The notes beneath the pieces are model-generated. The model worked only from the letters and a program-made list of their open reading frames with translations, searched no databases and was not told the origin of the DNA. Of a stretch of DNA of 64,000 bases, positions 1-10,037 are shown piece by piece. The translations under genes were made by a program, and so were the position numbers. Every line of letters begins with the position of its first letter. Position 1 is the first letter of the stretch. The DNA comes from Xylophilus ampelinus (GTDB lineage Bacteria > Pseudomonadota > Gammaproteobacteria > Burkholderiales > Burkholderiaceae_C): the NCBI RefSeq assembly GCF_901875635.1, contig NZ_CABFMN010000073.1, positions 62,001 through 126,000 on the forward strand, in the 5' to 3' direction.

Positions 1-864
1 GCCCTGGCGCTCGATGCGCCAGGCCTGCGTGCGCGCCACGCTGCCGTCAACCGAGGCACGTATGAGTTCGCGCAATTGCTGGCCATCGACGACCTCGACC
101 GCACCGATCGACCGCACCACGTCGCCGCGCTGCAGGCCCGCCTTCTCGGCTGCGCCGCCAGCCATGACCTCGCCGATCTCCGGGCGCGTGAACGGCGCCA
201 CGATGCCGATCTTGCGGAACATCTGCGGGTCGGCGTCCTTGGCTCCCATGCGGCTGAGCGGCAGCACGAGCTGGCGCGCGCGGGAACCATCGGCCTGGGC
301 GAGCTCGAGGGTCAGGTCGCGCCCATCCAGCGCCCCGCGCGTGATGCGCCACCGAAGGTCCTCGAAGGACTGCACCGACTCCAGATCGCCATCGAAACCG
401 GCCTGCGTCACGAACTCGCCGCCGCGCAATCCAGCCTCCGCCGCCAGCGAACCGGCGACGGGCGGGCCGAGCACCGCTTTGGGTTCCTGCACGCCGATCC
501 AGTTCACGGCGCTGTAGAGCAGGACCGCCAGCAGCAGGTTGGCGATCGGTCCCGCCGCAACGATGGCGGCACGCGCACGCAGCGGCTGGGTGTTGAAGGC
601 ACGGTGGCGCTCTTCCGGCGGCACCGGCGCCTCCCGCTCATCCAGCATCTTCACGTAGCCGCCCAGCGGGAACGCGCCGATGACGAACTCGGTGTCCTGG
701 CCTGGGTGCTGGCGCCGCGGCTTCCAGCGCAGCAGCGTCTTGCCGAAGCCGATCGAGAAGCGCAGCACCCGCACATCGCAGGCGACTGCCACACGGTAGT
801 GCCCGTACTCGTGAACGGCAATGAGCACGCCCAGGGCGACGATGAAGGCAACAACGGTGAGCAT
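1..864 (-). CDS. rseP: RseP site-2 intramembrane zinc metalloprotease (3' end outside window)
   Basis: Inner-membrane S2P protease that in the family cleaves anti-sigma factor RseA to release sigma-E. The visible 288 codons start at ATG 864, with an AGGAG-type ribosome site just upstream. The zinc-binding HEYGH motif (H18, E19, H22) sits in the first membrane helix. It is followed by LGGYVKM-type sequence and periplasmic PDZ-like sequence ending in a second PDZ region. Family members are about 450 residues, so the C-terminal helix with the LDG motif is missing only because the window ends. It begins 21 nt after dxr in the same operon, the usual betaproteobacterial order, where bamA normally follows. 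Confidence 0.95.
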   Translation of the reverse strand, partial: MLTVVAFIVALGVLIAVHEYGHYRVAVACDVRVLRFSIGFGKTLLRWKPRRQHPGQDTEFVIGAFPLGGYVKMLDEREAPVPPEERHRAFNTQPLRARAAIVAAGPIANLLLAVLLYSAVNWIGVQEPKAVLGPPVAGSLAAEAGLRGGEFVTQAGFDGDLESVQSFEDLRWRITRGALDGRDLTLELAQADGSRARQLVLPLSRMGAKDADPQMFRKIGIVAPFTRPEIGEVMAGGAAEKAGLQRGDVVRSIGAVEVVDGQQLRELIRASVDGSVARTQAWRIERQG

Positions 865-885
865 GACAGGCTCCTGTGAGCAGCT

Positions 886-2082
886 TCAGGCCGCCAGCCT
901 GATCGCTGCGGCGTTGGCGGCCGCACGCGCGCTGGCGTCGAGCGCCAGCAGGTCCGCCAGCGATCCGGGATTGGAAGGCGCCACCGCCTCCAAAGTTTCC
1001 ATGTTCACGGCGTGGATGCGATCGAAACGCAGGCGTCGGTCGAGGAAGGCCTCGACCGCGACCTCGTTGGCCGCATTGAGGACGGCCGTGGTGCCCGGTG
1101 GCGCACGCAGGGTCTGCCAGGCGAGGTCGAGCCCGGGGAAGCGGCCGGCGTCCGGGACTTCGAAGGTCAATGCGCCCAGCGTGCGGAAGTCGAGACGGGC
1201 GGTGCCGCTCTCGACCCGCGCCGGCCAGGCCAGGCCACAGGCGATGGGCACGCGCATGTCCGGCGTGCCCAGCTGCGCCAGCACCGAGCCGTCGACGAAC
1301 TGCACCATCGAGTGGATCACGCTTTGCGGGTGGATGACGACCTCGATCTGCTCGGGCGACACGCCAAAGAGATGGCGGGCCTCGATCACCTCGAGCGCCT
1401 TGTTCATCATGGTCGCTGAGTCGACCGAGATCTTGCGGCCCATGACCCAGTTGGGGTGCGCACAGGCCTGCTCGGGCGTGACGGCAGCGAGCGTATGCGC
1501 CTCGCGCTCGCGGAAGGGACCGCCCGAAGCCGTCAGGACAATCTTGTCGATGCGCTGCGGCCAGACCGCCGGATCTTCCGGCAGGCATTGGAAGATCGCC
1601 GAATGCTCGCTGTCGATGGGCAGCAAGGTGGCGCCGCCGCGACGCACGGCCTCCATGAACAGTTCACCGCCCACCACCAGCGCTTCCTTGTTGGCCAGCA
1701 GCAGGCGCTTGCCGGCACGCGCGGCGGCCAGACAGGGCGCCAGGCCCGCGGCGCCGACGATGGCCGCCATGACGATGTCGACATCGTCGTCCGATGCTAT
1801 CGTTTCGATAGCATCTTGCGCAATGATGACGCGGGTTTCAAGCCCGTTTTGCTTGAGCTTTTCGGCCAGCAGTGCAGCGTGCGGCTCGCTCGCCATGGCC
1901 GCGAACCGCGGCCGGAAGCGCGCGCACTGCGCCAGTAACTCGTCCACCTTGGTGGCCGCCGACAGCGCGAAGACCTCGAAGCGTTCCGGGTGTCGGGCGA
2001 TCACGTCCAGCGTGCTGACACCCACCGAGCCGGTCGAGCCCAGCACGGTGACGCGTTGGCGGGGAACGGAAAGGTTCTTCAC
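886..2082 (-). CDS. dxr: 1-deoxy-D-xylulose 5-phosphate reductoisomerase
   Basis: Second enzyme of the MEP isoprenoid pathway (DXP to MEP, NADPH-dependent, cytosolic). 398 aa, normal for the family. The NADPH-binding GSTGSVG loop is at residues 15-21, followed by the [12 protein letters not shown] and SEHSAIFQ metal/substrate motifs and a [12 protein letters not shown] segment. The GTG start at 2082 overlaps the cdsA stop as GTGA, which fixes the start. Residues about 76-97 are encoded by an in-frame copy of the window's dispersed palindromic repeat (1795-1858). The segment lies in a variable part of the NADPH-binding domain, so activity is probably kept. ispD and ispF of the same pathway lie at 25.5-26.7 kb. 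Confidence 0.97.
   Translation of the reverse strand: MKNLSVPRQRVTVLGSTGSVGVSTLDVIARHPERFEVFALSAATKVDELLAQCARFRPRFAAMASEPHAALLAEKLKQNGLETRVIIAQDAIETIASDDDVDIVMAAIVGAAGLAPCLAAARAGKRLLLANKEALVVGGELFMEAVRRGGATLLPIDSEHSAIFQCLPEDPAVWPQRIDKIVLTASGGPFREREAHTLAAVTPEQACAHPNWVMGRKISVDSATMMNKALEVIEARHLFGVSPEQIEVVIHPQSVIHSMVQFVDGSVLAQLGTPDMRVPIACGLAWPARVESGTARLDFRTLGALTFEVPDAGRFPGLDLAWQTLRAPPGTTAVLNAANEVAVEAFLDRRLRFDRIHAVNMETLEAVAPSNPGSLADLLALDASARAAANAAAIRLAA
1795..1858 (+). repeat. Dispersed palindromic repeat, copy A (inside dxr)
   Basis: GCTATCGTTTCGATAGC within 1795-1813, then TTGCGCAATGATGA, GCGGGTTTCAAGCCCG hairpin, and TTTTGCTTGAGC. It is antisense to dxr, in frame, and encodes residues about 76-97. 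Confidence 0.88.
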
Positions 2083-2927
2083 AGGGACGCGAGCATCATC
2101 GCGAGCGGCAGCGTCGGCAACAGGGCATCCACCCGGTCCAGCACGCCGCCGTGGCCGGGCAGGAGCTGACTGCTGTCTTTGGCACCGGCGCTGCGCTTGA
2201 TGAGCGACTCGACCAGGTCGCCCACGACGCTCATCGCGGCGAGGAACAGCGCGCCCAGCGCCAGCAGCCACCAGCCGCGCCCCGCAAGGTGCGAGTAGAG
2301 GCTGGGCACCAGCGCCCCTGCTGCGCGATCGGCCCAGACCCAGACGAAGGCAAGCACCAGCACGCCGATCATGCCGCCCCAGACGCCCTCCCAGCTCTTG
2401 CCTGGACTGATCGCCGGTGCCAGCTTGTTGCGCGTGAACTTGAGGCCGAAGGCGCGCCCCGCGAAATAGGCGAACACGTCGGCCACCCACACGAGCACCA
2501 GGATCGACAACAGGAAATTGATCCCGATCATGCGAGCCTGCACCACGGCCAGCCACGCCACCCAGAGCGCCAGGAGCCCGCCGACGAGCCGCAGCGGTTT
2601 GGGAATTCGCGGCCAGCCCGGCACGGCCACCTTGAGCAGGGCGCCGCCGACCAGCACCCACGCGGCGCCGGCGACGATCCACAGGCCGGTCAGCCGCACC
2701 TCGAGCAAGCCCAGAACCCAGGACAGGACGCACAGCGCCAAGGCCTCGAAACCGATGAACAGCGCCATGCGCGGGCCGTAGCCGTTGAGCCGACCCCACT
2801 CCCAGCCGGCAGCCGCGATCATCGCCAGCATGATGCAGGCGAAGGGAACGTGGGAGCCGGGATAGAACAGTGCGGGCAGCAGGATCGCCAGCAGGACGAG
2901 CGCGGTGATGATGCGTTGCTTGAGCAT
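2079..2927 (-). CDS. cdsA: Phosphatidate cytidylyltransferase (CDP-diglyceride synthase)
   Basis: Integral inner-membrane enzyme making CDP-diacylglycerol from phosphatidate and CTP. 282 aa from ATG 2927, with about eight hydrophobic segments. The C-terminal CDS signature is visible: [10 protein letters not shown] followed by [20 protein letters not shown]. The frame is open further upstream, but that part lies inside uppS, so the ATG 8 nt after the uppS stop is preferred. It overlaps dxr by 4 nt (GTGA). Operon position between uppS and dxr is typical. Confidence 0.95.
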   Translation of the reverse strand: MLKQRIITALVLLAILLPALFYPGSHVPFACIMLAMIAAAGWEWGRLNGYGPRMALFIGFEALALCVLSWVLGLLEVRLTGLWIVAGAAWVLVGGALLKVAVPGWPRIPKPLRLVGGLLALWVAWLAVVQARMIGINFLLSILVLVWVADVFAYFAGRAFGLKFTRNKLAPAISPGKSWEGVWGGMIGVLVLAFVWVWADRAAGALVPSLYSHLAGRGWWLLALGALFLAAMSVVGDLVESLIKRSAGAKDSSQLLPGHGGVLDRVDALLPTLPLAMMLASL

Positions 2928-2935
2928 GCGCGCCG

Positions 2936-3679
2936 TCAGGCTGTCTGTTGCTGGGGCGCCGCCGGAGCGGCAGCGCCATCGAGTTGGGCCGAGGTCTGGC
3001 CGAAGCGCCGTTCGCGCCGACCGAAGGCGGCGATCGCCTCGTCCAGCGCGGCCTCGTCGAAATCGGGCCACAGGCGATCGCTGAAGAACAGCTCCGCATA
3101 AGCGCTCTGCCACAGCAGGAAATTGGACAGTCGCTGCTCGCCGCCGGTGCGGATGAACAGGTCCGGGTCGGGCACGTGGGCCAGCGCCATCGCACGATCG
3201 AGGTTGAGCTCGGTCGGCGGCAGCCCCTGTGCAGCCAGCTTGGCGGCGGCCTGCGCGACGTCCCAGCGCCCGCCATAGTTGAAGCAGACGTTGAGTACCA
3301 GCCGCACGTTGTGTGCCGTGGCAGCCTCCGCCTGCGCAAGGCCATTGCGGATGCGCTCCGACAGACCCTGGCGCTCGCCGACGAAATGCAGCCGAACGCC
3401 ATCGGCCTGCAGCCGCGGCACCTCGCGCCCCAGCGCCATCACCAGCAATTCCATCAGGCCCGATACCTCGTCCTGCGGCCGGTTCCAGTTCTCGGACGAG
3501 AAGGCGAACACGGTGAGCACCGCCACACCCCGGTCGGCGCAGGCCTTGACGCAGCGGCGCAGCGACTCGACGCCCTGTTTGTGCCCCGCCACGCGGGGCA
3601 GGAAGCGCCGGGTGGCCCAGCGGCCATTGCCATCCATCACGATGGCGATGTGATGCGGAACGGTGCGCGAGGCACTCAT
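2936..3679 (-). CDS. uppS: Undecaprenyl diphosphate synthase (cis-prenyltransferase)
   Basis: Condenses eight IPP onto FPP to make the C55 carrier lipid precursor for peptidoglycan and O-antigen. 247 aa from ATG 3679. The catalytic [12 protein letters not shown] motif lies near the N-terminus (Asp16), followed by [11 protein letters not shown] and the C-terminal [19 protein letters not shown] substrate-binding signature. A proline/glutamine-rich tail ([11 protein letters not shown]) follows the conserved domain. It starts 35 nt after frr. Confidence 0.97.
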   Translation of the reverse strand: MSASRTVPHHIAIVMDGNGRWATRRFLPRVAGHKQGVESLRRCVKACADRGVAVLTVFAFSSENWNRPQDEVSGLMELLVMALGREVPRLQADGVRLHFVGERQGLSERIRNGLAQAEAATAHNVRLVLNVCFNYGGRWDVAQAAAKLAAQGLPPTELNLDRAMALAHVPDPDLFIRTGGEQRLSNFLLWQSAYAELFFSDRLWPDFDEAALDEAIAAFGRRERRFGQTSAQLDGAAAPAAPQQQTA

Positions 3680-3714
3680 CGAGCGGTTCGGGGCGACGAT
3701 GGTTCGGCCCGGGA

Positions 3715-4275
3715 TCAGACGGCCATGATCTCCGCCTCTTTGGCGGTGACCAGCTTGTCGATCTCGGCGATGTAGCGGTCGGTGACCTTCTGGATGTCGG
3801 CCTCGGCGCGCTTCTGGTCGTCCTCGGAGGCCTGCTTGTCCTTGACTAGCTTTTTCACGGCCTCGTTGGCATCGCGGCGCAGGTTGCGCGTGGCGATCTT
3901 GGCGTTCTCGCCCTCGTTGCGTGCCAGCTTGGTCATCTCCTTGCGGCGCTCCTCGCTCATCGGCGGCATCGGCACACGGATGAGGTCGCCCATGCTGGCG
4001 GGGTTCAGGCCCAGGTCGCTTTCGCGGATGGCCTTCTCGATCTTGGCGCCCATGCCCTTTTCCCAGGGCTGCACGCTGATCGTGCGAGCATCGATCAGCG
4101 CCACGTTCGCCACCTGCGACAGCGGCACCTGCGAGCCGTAGTAGTCCACGTGCACGGCATCGAGCAGCGCCGGGTTGGCACGGCCGGTGCGGATCTTCGA
4201 CAGGTTGTTCTGGAAGGCCGCGATCGACTGTTTCATCTTCGCTTCGGCCTGGTTGCGGATATCTGCAATGGTCAT
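3715..4275 (-). CDS. frr: Ribosome recycling factor
   Basis: Splits post-termination ribosomes together with EF-G. 186 aa, the normal length. It begins [18 protein letters not shown] and contains [26 protein letters not shown] and a long C-terminal helix, all typical of RRF. Its ATG shares one base with the pyrH stop (TGATG), suggesting translational coupling. Confidence 0.97.
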   Translation of the reverse strand: MTIADIRNQAEAKMKQSIAAFQNNLSKIRTGRANPALLDAVHVDYYGSQVPLSQVANVALIDARTISVQPWEKGMGAKIEKAIRESDLGLNPASMGDLIRVPMPPMSEERRKEMTKLARNEGENAKIATRNLRRDANEAVKKLVKDKQASEDDQKRAEADIQKVTDRYIAEIDKLVTAKEAEIMAV

Positions 4276-5009
4276 CAGTGAGTCTCCTGGGCATGCACCA
4301 GCGTGCCCTCGTCCTCGCCCATCACGACGCGCTTGAGGGCGCCATTCTTGAAGATCGAGAACACCTTGATCGGCAGGTTCTGGTCGCGGCACAGCGCGAA
4401 CGCGGTCGCATCCATGATGCCGAGGTTCTGGGCAATGGCCTCGTCGAAGCTGAGCTTCGAATAGCGGGTGGCCGACGGATCCTTCTTGGGGTCGGCGCTG
4501 TAGACGCCGTCGACCTTGGTGGCCTTGAGCACCAGTTCGGCGCCGATCTCGGCGCCACGCAGCGCGGCCGCGGTGTCGGTGGTGAAGAAGGGGTTGCCGG
4601 TGCCGGCCGCGAAGATCACGACCTTGCCTTCCTCGAGGTACTGCAGCGCCTTGGGCCGCACGTAGGGCTCGACGACCTGCTCGATCGCGATGGCCGACAT
4701 CACGCGCGCCGTGAGGCCCTGCTTGTTCATGGCATCGGCCAGCGCCAGCGAATTCATCACAGTGGCCAGCATGCCCATGTAATCGGCGGTGGCACGGTCC
4801 ATGCCGACGGAGCCACCTGCGACGCCGCGGAAGATGTTGCCGCCGCCGATGACGACGGCCACCTCGACGCCGAGGTTCACCACTTCCGCCACCTCCTCCA
4901 CCATGCGCACGATCGTCGCGCGGTTGATGCCGAAGGCATCGTCACCCATCAGTGCCTCACCCGACAGCTTCAACAAGATTCGCTTGTGGGCTGGGCGGGC
5001 GTCGGGCAT
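4275..5009 (-). CDS. pyrH: UMP kinase
   Basis: Phosphorylates UMP to UDP in pyrimidine nucleotide synthesis. 244 aa from ATG 5009. The amino-acid-kinase fold motifs are present: [12 protein letters not shown] near the N-terminus, [11 protein letters not shown], and the [19 protein letters not shown] region. The preceding in-frame sequence does not resemble the family. It sits 95 nt after tsf and overlaps frr by one base. Confidence 0.97.
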   Translation of the reverse strand: MPDARPAHKRILLKLSGEALMGDDAFGINRATIVRMVEEVAEVVNLGVEVAVVIGGGNIFRGVAGGSVGMDRATADYMGMLATVMNSLALADAMNKQGLTARVMSAIAIEQVVEPYVRPKALQYLEEGKVVIFAAGTGNPFFTTDTAAALRGAEIGAELVLKATKVDGVYSADPKKDPSATRYSKLSFDEAIAQNLGIMDATAFALCRDQNLPIKVFSIFKNGALKRVVMGEDEGTLVHAQETH

Positions 5010-5104
5010 GGGCAAGGTCCTCTGGAGGTTGGCGGTGGGAGTGTAAGTCGTGGAGAAGTCAGGACGGGGCGGCGCCACGACGGCGCGCGCCCCGGCGGGC
5101 GGAC

Positions 5105-6028
5105 TCAGGCGGCGGCCTTGGCGGCAGCGACCTGGGCGGCCACCTCGGCCGCGAAGTCGTCGACCTTCTTCTCGATGCCTTCGCCGACCACGAAGAGCGT
5201 GAAGCCCTTGATGGTGGTGCCCTTTTCCTTGAGCATCTGCTCGACGGTCTGCTTGTCGTTCTTCACGAAAGCCTGGTTGTGCAGCGAGACTTCCTTGAGG
5301 AACTTCTGCACGCCGCCTTCGATGCGCTTGGCAACGATGTCGGCCGGCTGCGGCTGCTTGCCGGCGGCTTCGGCGGTCTTGCGGTCTTCCTCGGCCTTGC
5401 CGGCGGCGACCGAGCGTTCCTTCTCGATCAGCTCGGCGGGCACGTCGGCCGACGTCAGCGCGACCGGCTTCATGGCGGCCACGTGCATCGCCACGTCCTT
5501 GGCGGCCGTGTCGTCACCTTCGAACTCGACCACCACGCCGATGCGCGTGCCGTGCAGGTACGACGCCAGCTTGGCATCCGAAGCGAAGCGCTTGAAGCGG
5601 CGGAAGCTCATGTTCTCGCCGATCTTGCCGATCAGGCCCTTGCGCACGTCTTCCAGCGTGGGGCCGAAGCTGTCCTGCGAGTAGGGCAGCGCGCCCAGCG
5701 CGGCCAGGTCGGCCGGGTTGTGCTTGGCGACCAGTTCGGCAGCGGCCTGGGCCATGGCGATGAACGAGTCGTTCTTGCTCACGAAGTCGGTTTCGCTGTT
5801 GACTTCGACCATGGCGCCGGTCTTGCCGTCGAGGTACGCGGCGACCACGCCTTCGGCCGTGACGCGGGCGGCGGCCTTGCCAGCCTTGTTGCCCAGCTTG
5901 ACGCGCAGGATCTCCTCGGCCTTTTCCATGTTGCCTTCGGCCTCGGTCAGGGCCTTCTTGCACTCCATCATCGGCGCGTCGGTCTTGGCGCGCAGTTCGG
6001 CGACCATGCTTGCGGTGATTGCAGCCAT
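5105..6028 (-). CDS. tsf: Translation elongation factor Ts
   Basis: Guanine-nucleotide exchange factor for EF-Tu. 307 aa with an N-terminal UBA-like domain ([19 protein letters not shown]) and the conserved [13 protein letters not shown] motif, then two dimerisation subdomains. It starts at ATG 6028, 83 nt downstream of rpsB. A strong terminator-like hairpin lies in that gap (6063-6090), so tsf expression may depend on partial read-through from rpsB. Confidence 0.97.
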   Translation of the reverse strand: MAAITASMVAELRAKTDAPMMECKKALTEAEGNMEKAEEILRVKLGNKAGKAAARVTAEGVVAAYLDGKTGAMVEVNSETDFVSKNDSFIAMAQAAAELVAKHNPADLAALGALPYSQDSFGPTLEDVRKGLIGKIGENMSFRRFKRFASDAKLASYLHGTRIGVVVEFEGDDTAAKDVAMHVAAMKPVALTSADVPAELIEKERSVAAGKAEEDRKTAEAAGKQPQPADIVAKRIEGGVQKFLKEVSLHNQAFVKNDKQTVEQMLKEKGTTIKGFTLFVVGEGIEKKVDDFAAEVAAQVAAAKAAA

Positions 6029-6062
6029 TTGATTACTCCGTCCGTTATCTCAAATTCAGATT

Positions 6063-6090
6063 AAAAAAAAGGGGCAACGAAGCCCCTTCT
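6063..6090 (-). terminator. Rho-independent terminator/attenuator between rpsB and tsf
   Basis: Read on the minus strand this is a perfect AAGGGGC/GCCCCTT stem with a six-base loop followed by eight T residues. It lies inside an operon, between the rpsB stop and the tsf start, so it probably attenuates rather than abolishes tsf transcription. Confidence 0.8.
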
Positions 6091-6111
6091 TCAGGCTCGC
6101 GCAGCGCCAGC

Positions 6112-6867
6112 TCAGGCGGACGCGCCCTCTTCGACTTCGACGAATTCGTCGCTGCCTTCGGCGGCCACGGCCTTGACCACGTCGGCGGCCGCGTTGTTGC
6201 GGCCTTCGATCACGGCGTCGGCCATGCCGCGGGCATACAGCGCCACGGCCTTGGACGAGTCGTCGTTGCCGGGGATCACGTAGTCGATGCCTTCGGGCGA
6301 GTGGTTGGAGTCGACCACGCCGATCAGCGGGATGCCCAGCTTCTTGGCTTCGGCGACGGCGATCTTGTGAAAGCCCACGTCGATCACGAAGATGGCGTCG
6401 GGCAGCGCAACCATGTCCTGGATGCCGCCGATGTCCTTCTCGAGCTTCTCGATTTCGCGGGTGAAGGTCAGCTGTTCCTTCTTCGACATGCTGTCGAGGC
6501 CGGCCTCCTGCTGGGCCTTCATGTCCTTCAGGCGCTTGATGGAGGTCTTGACCGTCTTGAAGTTGGTCAGCATGCCGCCGAGCCAGCGGGTGTCGACGTA
6601 GGGCATGCCGGCGCGGCGGGCCTCGTCGGCGACGAGTTCACGGGCCTGGCGCTTGGTGCCCACGAACAGGATGGTGCCGCGGTTGGCGGTCAGTTGCTTG
6701 GCGTACTTCTGCGCCTCCTGGAACATCGGCAGCGATTTTTCCAGGTTGATGATGTGGATCTTGTTGCGGCTGCCGAAAATGAACGGCGCCATCTTGGGGT
6801 TCCAGAAGCGGGTTTGGTGACCGAAGTGGACACCGGCTTCCAGCATTTCACGCATGGTGGTGGACAT
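6112..6867 (-). CDS. rpsB: 30S ribosomal protein S2
   Basis: Small-subunit ribosomal protein. 251 aa from ATG 6867, beginning [20 protein letters not shown], a universal S2 signature, with a second signature [19 protein letters not shown] toward the C-terminus. The short acidic tail ([10 protein letters not shown]) is ordinary. It is the first gene of the operon that runs to rseP. About 170-180 nt of leader separate it from a TATACT -10 box at 7047-7052. Confidence 0.98.
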   Translation of the reverse strand: MSTTMREMLEAGVHFGHQTRFWNPKMAPFIFGSRNKIHIINLEKSLPMFQEAQKYAKQLTANRGTILFVGTKRQARELVADEARRAGMPYVDTRWLGGMLTNFKTVKTSIKRLKDMKAQQEAGLDSMSKKEQLTFTREIEKLEKDIGGIQDMVALPDAIFVIDVGFHKIAVAEAKKLGIPLIGVVDSNHSPEGIDYVIPGNDDSSKAVALYARGMADAVIEGRNNAAADVVKAVAAEGSDEFVEVEEGASA

Positions 6868-7046
6868 TGAATTGCTCCAAAGGTTGGGTCTTGAATCCAG
6901 CCCGCTTCCGGGCATCGCCTGGGCTGCGTATGCACTGGGTGTGCTGCAGACCGGCCATGCACCGGACACCTTGAAAGGGCTGGTTCGCGGATGCATCCCG
7001 CCAATGACATGCCACTCGAGTGACGAGCCAGCAGCGGAACTCAAAG

Positions 7047-7052
7047 AGTATA
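7047..7052 (-). promoter_or_regulatory. Candidate -10 box for the rpsB operon
   Basis: TATACT on the minus strand in the 228-bp gap between rpsB and the divergent amidase. No convincing -35 hexamer is visible 16-18 nt upstream. The same GCTATACT context precedes tRNA-Val, which supports it being a real -10 element. It implies an rpsB leader of about 170 nt, long enough for S2 autoregulation, though I see no defined structure. Confidence 0.45.
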
Positions 7053-7095
7053 GCATGCAGAGGCGATTTCAGCCGGGTGATTCACCTCCGGTTGC

Positions 7096-8502
7096 ATGCC
7101 GGGGCGGCGCAGGCCGCCCATGTTCCCTGACCTCAACCCCGTCCTGCCGATGTCCCCGATGCCCGAACCCGCCGCCCTCCCCGACCTGGTCACCACCCGC
7201 GAGGCCCTGCAGACGGGCCGCACCGACGCCCGCACCGAAGTGGAGCGCGCCATCGCCGCGGCCGAGGCGCCCGCCAACGCCCACAGCTTCCTGCGCACCG
7301 ACTTCGACGGCGCCCGCGCTGCGGCCGCGGCCGCGCGCGCCGAGCAGCCCCTGGCCGGCTTGGCAGTGTCGGTGAAGGACCTGTTCGACATCGCCGGCCA
7401 GCCCACGCCCGCCGGTTCGGTGGTGCTGGCCCATTCGCCCGCTGCCACTGCCCATGCACCCGCAGTCGCGCGCCTGCTGGCGGCCGGCGGCGCGCTCATC
7501 GGCCGCACCAACATGACCGAGTTCGCCTTTTCCGGCGTCGGCGTGAACCCGCACCACGGCACGCCGGTGAACGTGGCCGATGCCCGGACCCCGCGCGTGC
7601 CGGGCGGCTCGTCGTCGGGCGCTGCGATTTCGGTCGCCACCGGCGCGGCCTTCGTCGGCCTGGGTTCGGACACCGGCGGCTCGATCCGTATCCCCGCCGC
7701 CCTGAACGGCATCGTCGGCTTCAAGAACACCGCGCGCCTGGTGCCCACAGCCGGCGCGGTGCCGCTGTCGACCACACTGGACACCGCCTGCGCCATGACG
7801 CGCTCGGTGCGCGACGCCGTGGTCGCGCACGAAATCCTGGCCGATCGCCGCGTCACGCCGGACGCCACCCTGCTCGCTCAGCGCCGCCTGGCGGTGGTGA
7901 AGGACGTTTTCCTCGATGGCCTCGACGCCACGGTCGCCGCCGCCTTCGATCGCACCCTGCGCCAATTGCGCGCAGCCGGCGCCGCGATCGACGAGATCGC
8001 CCTGCCCCCGCTGGCCGACCTGCCGGCGATCAACGCCACGGGCGGCTTCTCGGCGGCCGAGGCCTACGCCTGGCACCGACTGCTGCTGGAGCGCAGCGCG
8101 GCGGGCTACGACCCGCGCGTGGCGCAACGCATCCTCAAAGGGGCGAGGATGAAGGCCTACGAGTACATCGACCTCGTTCACGCGCGCGCCGCCTGGATCG
8201 GCCGCATGGAAACGGCGCTGGCGCCCTACGACGCGATCCTCTCGCCCACCGTGCCGATCGTCGCGCCGCCGCTGGCCGACGTGGCACCCGGCGAGGAACG
8301 CGATGCCGAGTTCTTCCGCGTCAACGCGCTGCTGCTGCGCAACCCCTCGGTCGTGAACATGCTCGACGGCTGCGCCATCTCGATCCCCTGCCATGCGCCG
8401 GACGAACTGCCGGTGGGCCTCATGCTGTGGCATGCCGCGCTGCACGACGACACCGTGCTCGCCGTCGCCGCACAGGCCGAACAGGCGCTACGAAATCGAT
8501 AG
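7096..8502 (+). CDS. Amidase (amidase signature family)
   Basis: Hydrolyses a carboxamide; the substrate cannot be assigned from sequence. The Ser-cisSer-Lys triad is visible: Lys94 in VSVKDLFDIAG, the GGSSSG serines at 172-174, and Ser196 in SDTGGSIRIP. Up to 468 aa. The start is uncertain: ATG codons at 7096, 7120, 7150 and 7159 are all in frame, none has a good ribosome site, and the homologous part begins after residue 22. The TAG stop (8500-8502) lies inside a dispersed palindromic repeat, so the final residues (ALRNR) come from the element. It is divergent from rpsB and not obviously in an operon. Confidence 0.88.
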   Translation: MPGRRRPPMFPDLNPVLPMSPMPEPAALPDLVTTREALQTGRTDARTEVERAIAAAEAPANAHSFLRTDFDGARAAAAAARAEQPLAGLAVSVKDLFDIAGQPTPAGSVVLAHSPAATAHAPAVARLLAAGGALIGRTNMTEFAFSGVGVNPHHGTPVNVADARTPRVPGGSSSGAAISVATGAAFVGLGSDTGGSIRIPAALNGIVGFKNTARLVPTAGAVPLSTTLDTACAMTRSVRDAVVAHEILADRRVTPDATLLAQRRLAVVKDVFLDGLDATVAAAFDRTLRQLRAAGAAIDEIALPPLADLPAINATGGFSAAEAYAWHRLLLERSAAGYDPRVAQRILKGARMKAYEYIDLVHARAAWIGRMETALAPYDAILSPTVPIVAPPLADVAPGEERDAEFFRVNALLLRNPSVVNMLDGCAISIPCHAPDELPVGLMLWHAALHDDTVLAVAAQAEQALRNR

Positions 8503-8550
8503 CTTCCCGCGCAGACTGGGCGGGCGCTGCAGCCCCGTTTGGCTTGAATC
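8487..8550 (+). repeat. Dispersed palindromic repeat, copy B
   Basis: Starts with GCTACGAAATCGATAGC and ends GCCCCGTTTGGCTTGAAT, matching the family layout of a 17-nt palindrome and then a GC hairpin with a T-run. It contains the amidase stop codon. The remaining 186 bases up to dadA hold no other structure I can name. Confidence 0.85.
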
Positions 8551-8736
8551 TACGGCGCACGACCCGGTGCAAGGGACTGCGGGATTGGGGCGCTCCGGTG
8601 CCGCAGCGGCACAGGGTGGCGCCAGTGCAACGCCCGAGGACAGTGAAGGTGTAAGCGACAGGGCGGGCGTCGGCAGCTCGTCTATCCTCGGACGTCCGGC
8701 GCGCCGCTGACGCGCCCTGCAGCACTCTCTCGTTCC

Positions 8737-9993
8737 ATGAAAATCGCCATCGTGGGCGCCGGCATCATCGGCGTGACCACTGCCTGGGAGCTGGCCTGCG
8801 ACGGCCACGAGGTCCACGTCTTCGATCGCCGCGGCGCCGCCGCCGAGGAATCCAGTTTCGCGAATGCCGGCGTGGTCGCGCCGGGCTACGTCACTCCGTG
8901 GGCCGCGCCGGGCATGCGCATGAAGGTGCTGCGTTCGCTGCTCTCTTCGCACGGCGCCATCAAGCTGCGCTGGCCGCTCAAGGCGGGCGACATCGGCTGG
9001 ATGCGCCAGTGGCAGCGCGCCTGCACCCTCGAGACCTACCTGGCCAACCGCGCACGCATGCAGCGTCTGGCTTTCTACAGCCGCACGCGCCTGCACGAAA
9101 TCGTCCAGGCGAGAGAGCTGAGCTACGAGCGCAGCGACGGCTACCTGGTGCTGCTGCGCGGCAAGCGCGAGAAGAAGCTCGTGCAGCCCGGCCTGGACGT
9201 GCTGCGCGAAGCCGGCAGCGTGTTCCGCGAGGTCGATGCCGACGAGGCACGCCGCATCGAGCCTGCCCTGTCCACCGACAGCAAACTCGTGGGCGCCATC
9301 CACCTGCCCGAGGACGAAGTCGGCAACTGCCGCCAGTTCGCCATGCTGCTCAAGCGCGAGGCAGAGGATTTCGGCGTGCAGTTCTTCTTCAACTGCGACA
9401 TCGCGCCGTTGTCGCGCGCGGCGCCGCGCTCGCTGCAGCTGGCCGGCGGCTCCGAAGCCGTGCCTTACGACGCCGTGGTGGTGTGCGCCGGCGTGGCCTC
9501 GGCGGCGCTGCTCAAGCCGATTGGCGTGCGCATCCCGATCGCGCCGGTGTACGGCCACTCGATCAGCGCCGCGATCCGCGAGCCGCTCAACGCGCCGCGC
9601 AGCGCCGTCATGGACGAGCGCTACAAGGTCGCGATCAGCCGCCTGGGCCTGCGCGTGCGCGTGGCCGGCAGTGCCGAACTGGGCGGCAACCCGGCTGCGC
9701 TCCACCCGGCCGCGCTGCAAACCCTCTACAAGGTGCTGCACGACTGGTTCCCGGGCGCCGCACAGCTCGGTTCGGGCGTGCAGCAATGGAAGGGCGCACG
9801 CCCCATGCTGCCCGACGGCCCGCCCGTCATCGGCCCGAGTGGCGTGCCCGGCGTGTGGCTGAATCTCGGCCATGGCTCCAGCGGCTGGGCGCTTTCGTGC
9901 GGCAGCGCGCGTGTGTTGGCCGACATGGTGGGCGGCCGCGCGGCCGAGATCGACCTCGACGGGCTGGGCCTGGAGCGGCTGCTTCGCGCTTGA
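8737..9993 (+). CDS. dadA: D-amino acid dehydrogenase small subunit-type FAD oxidoreductase
   Basis: Oxidatively deaminates D-amino acids to 2-oxo acids and passes electrons to the respiratory chain. 418 aa, the usual DadA length. An N-terminal FAD-binding Rossmann motif GAGIIGVTTAWELACDGHEV is followed by SFANAGVVAPGYVTPWAAPG and a C-terminal GHGSSGWALSCGSA flavin motif, all typical of DadA. No alanine racemase (dadX) is adjacent. It is followed after 44 nt by the NAD(P)HX repair gene on the same strand. The ATG at 8737 has no strong ribosome site. Confidence 0.88.
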   Translation: MKIAIVGAGIIGVTTAWELACDGHEVHVFDRRGAAAEESSFANAGVVAPGYVTPWAAPGMRMKVLRSLLSSHGAIKLRWPLKAGDIGWMRQWQRACTLETYLANRARMQRLAFYSRTRLHEIVQARELSYERSDGYLVLLRGKREKKLVQPGLDVLREAGSVFREVDADEARRIEPALSTDSKLVGAIHLPEDEVGNCRQFAMLLKREAEDFGVQFFFNCDIAPLSRAAPRSLQLAGGSEAVPYDAVVVCAGVASAALLKPIGVRIPIAPVYGHSISAAIREPLNAPRSAVMDERYKVAISRLGLRVRVAGSAELGGNPAALHPAALQTLYKVLHDWFPGAAQLGSGVQQWKGARPMLPDGPPVIGPSGVPGVWLNLGHGSSGWALSCGSARVLADMVGGRAAEIDLDGLGLERLLRA

Positions 9994-10037
9994 GCCGCGG
10001 CATGCCGAGCGCGTGCGGCCAGCGTCAGAATCGCCGC

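Noticed and set aside
886..3402. Apparent 838-residue fusion containing Dxr
   Set aside because: The upstream part is an out-of-frame reading of cdsA and uppS. The GTGA overlap at 2079-2082 gives the true dxr start.
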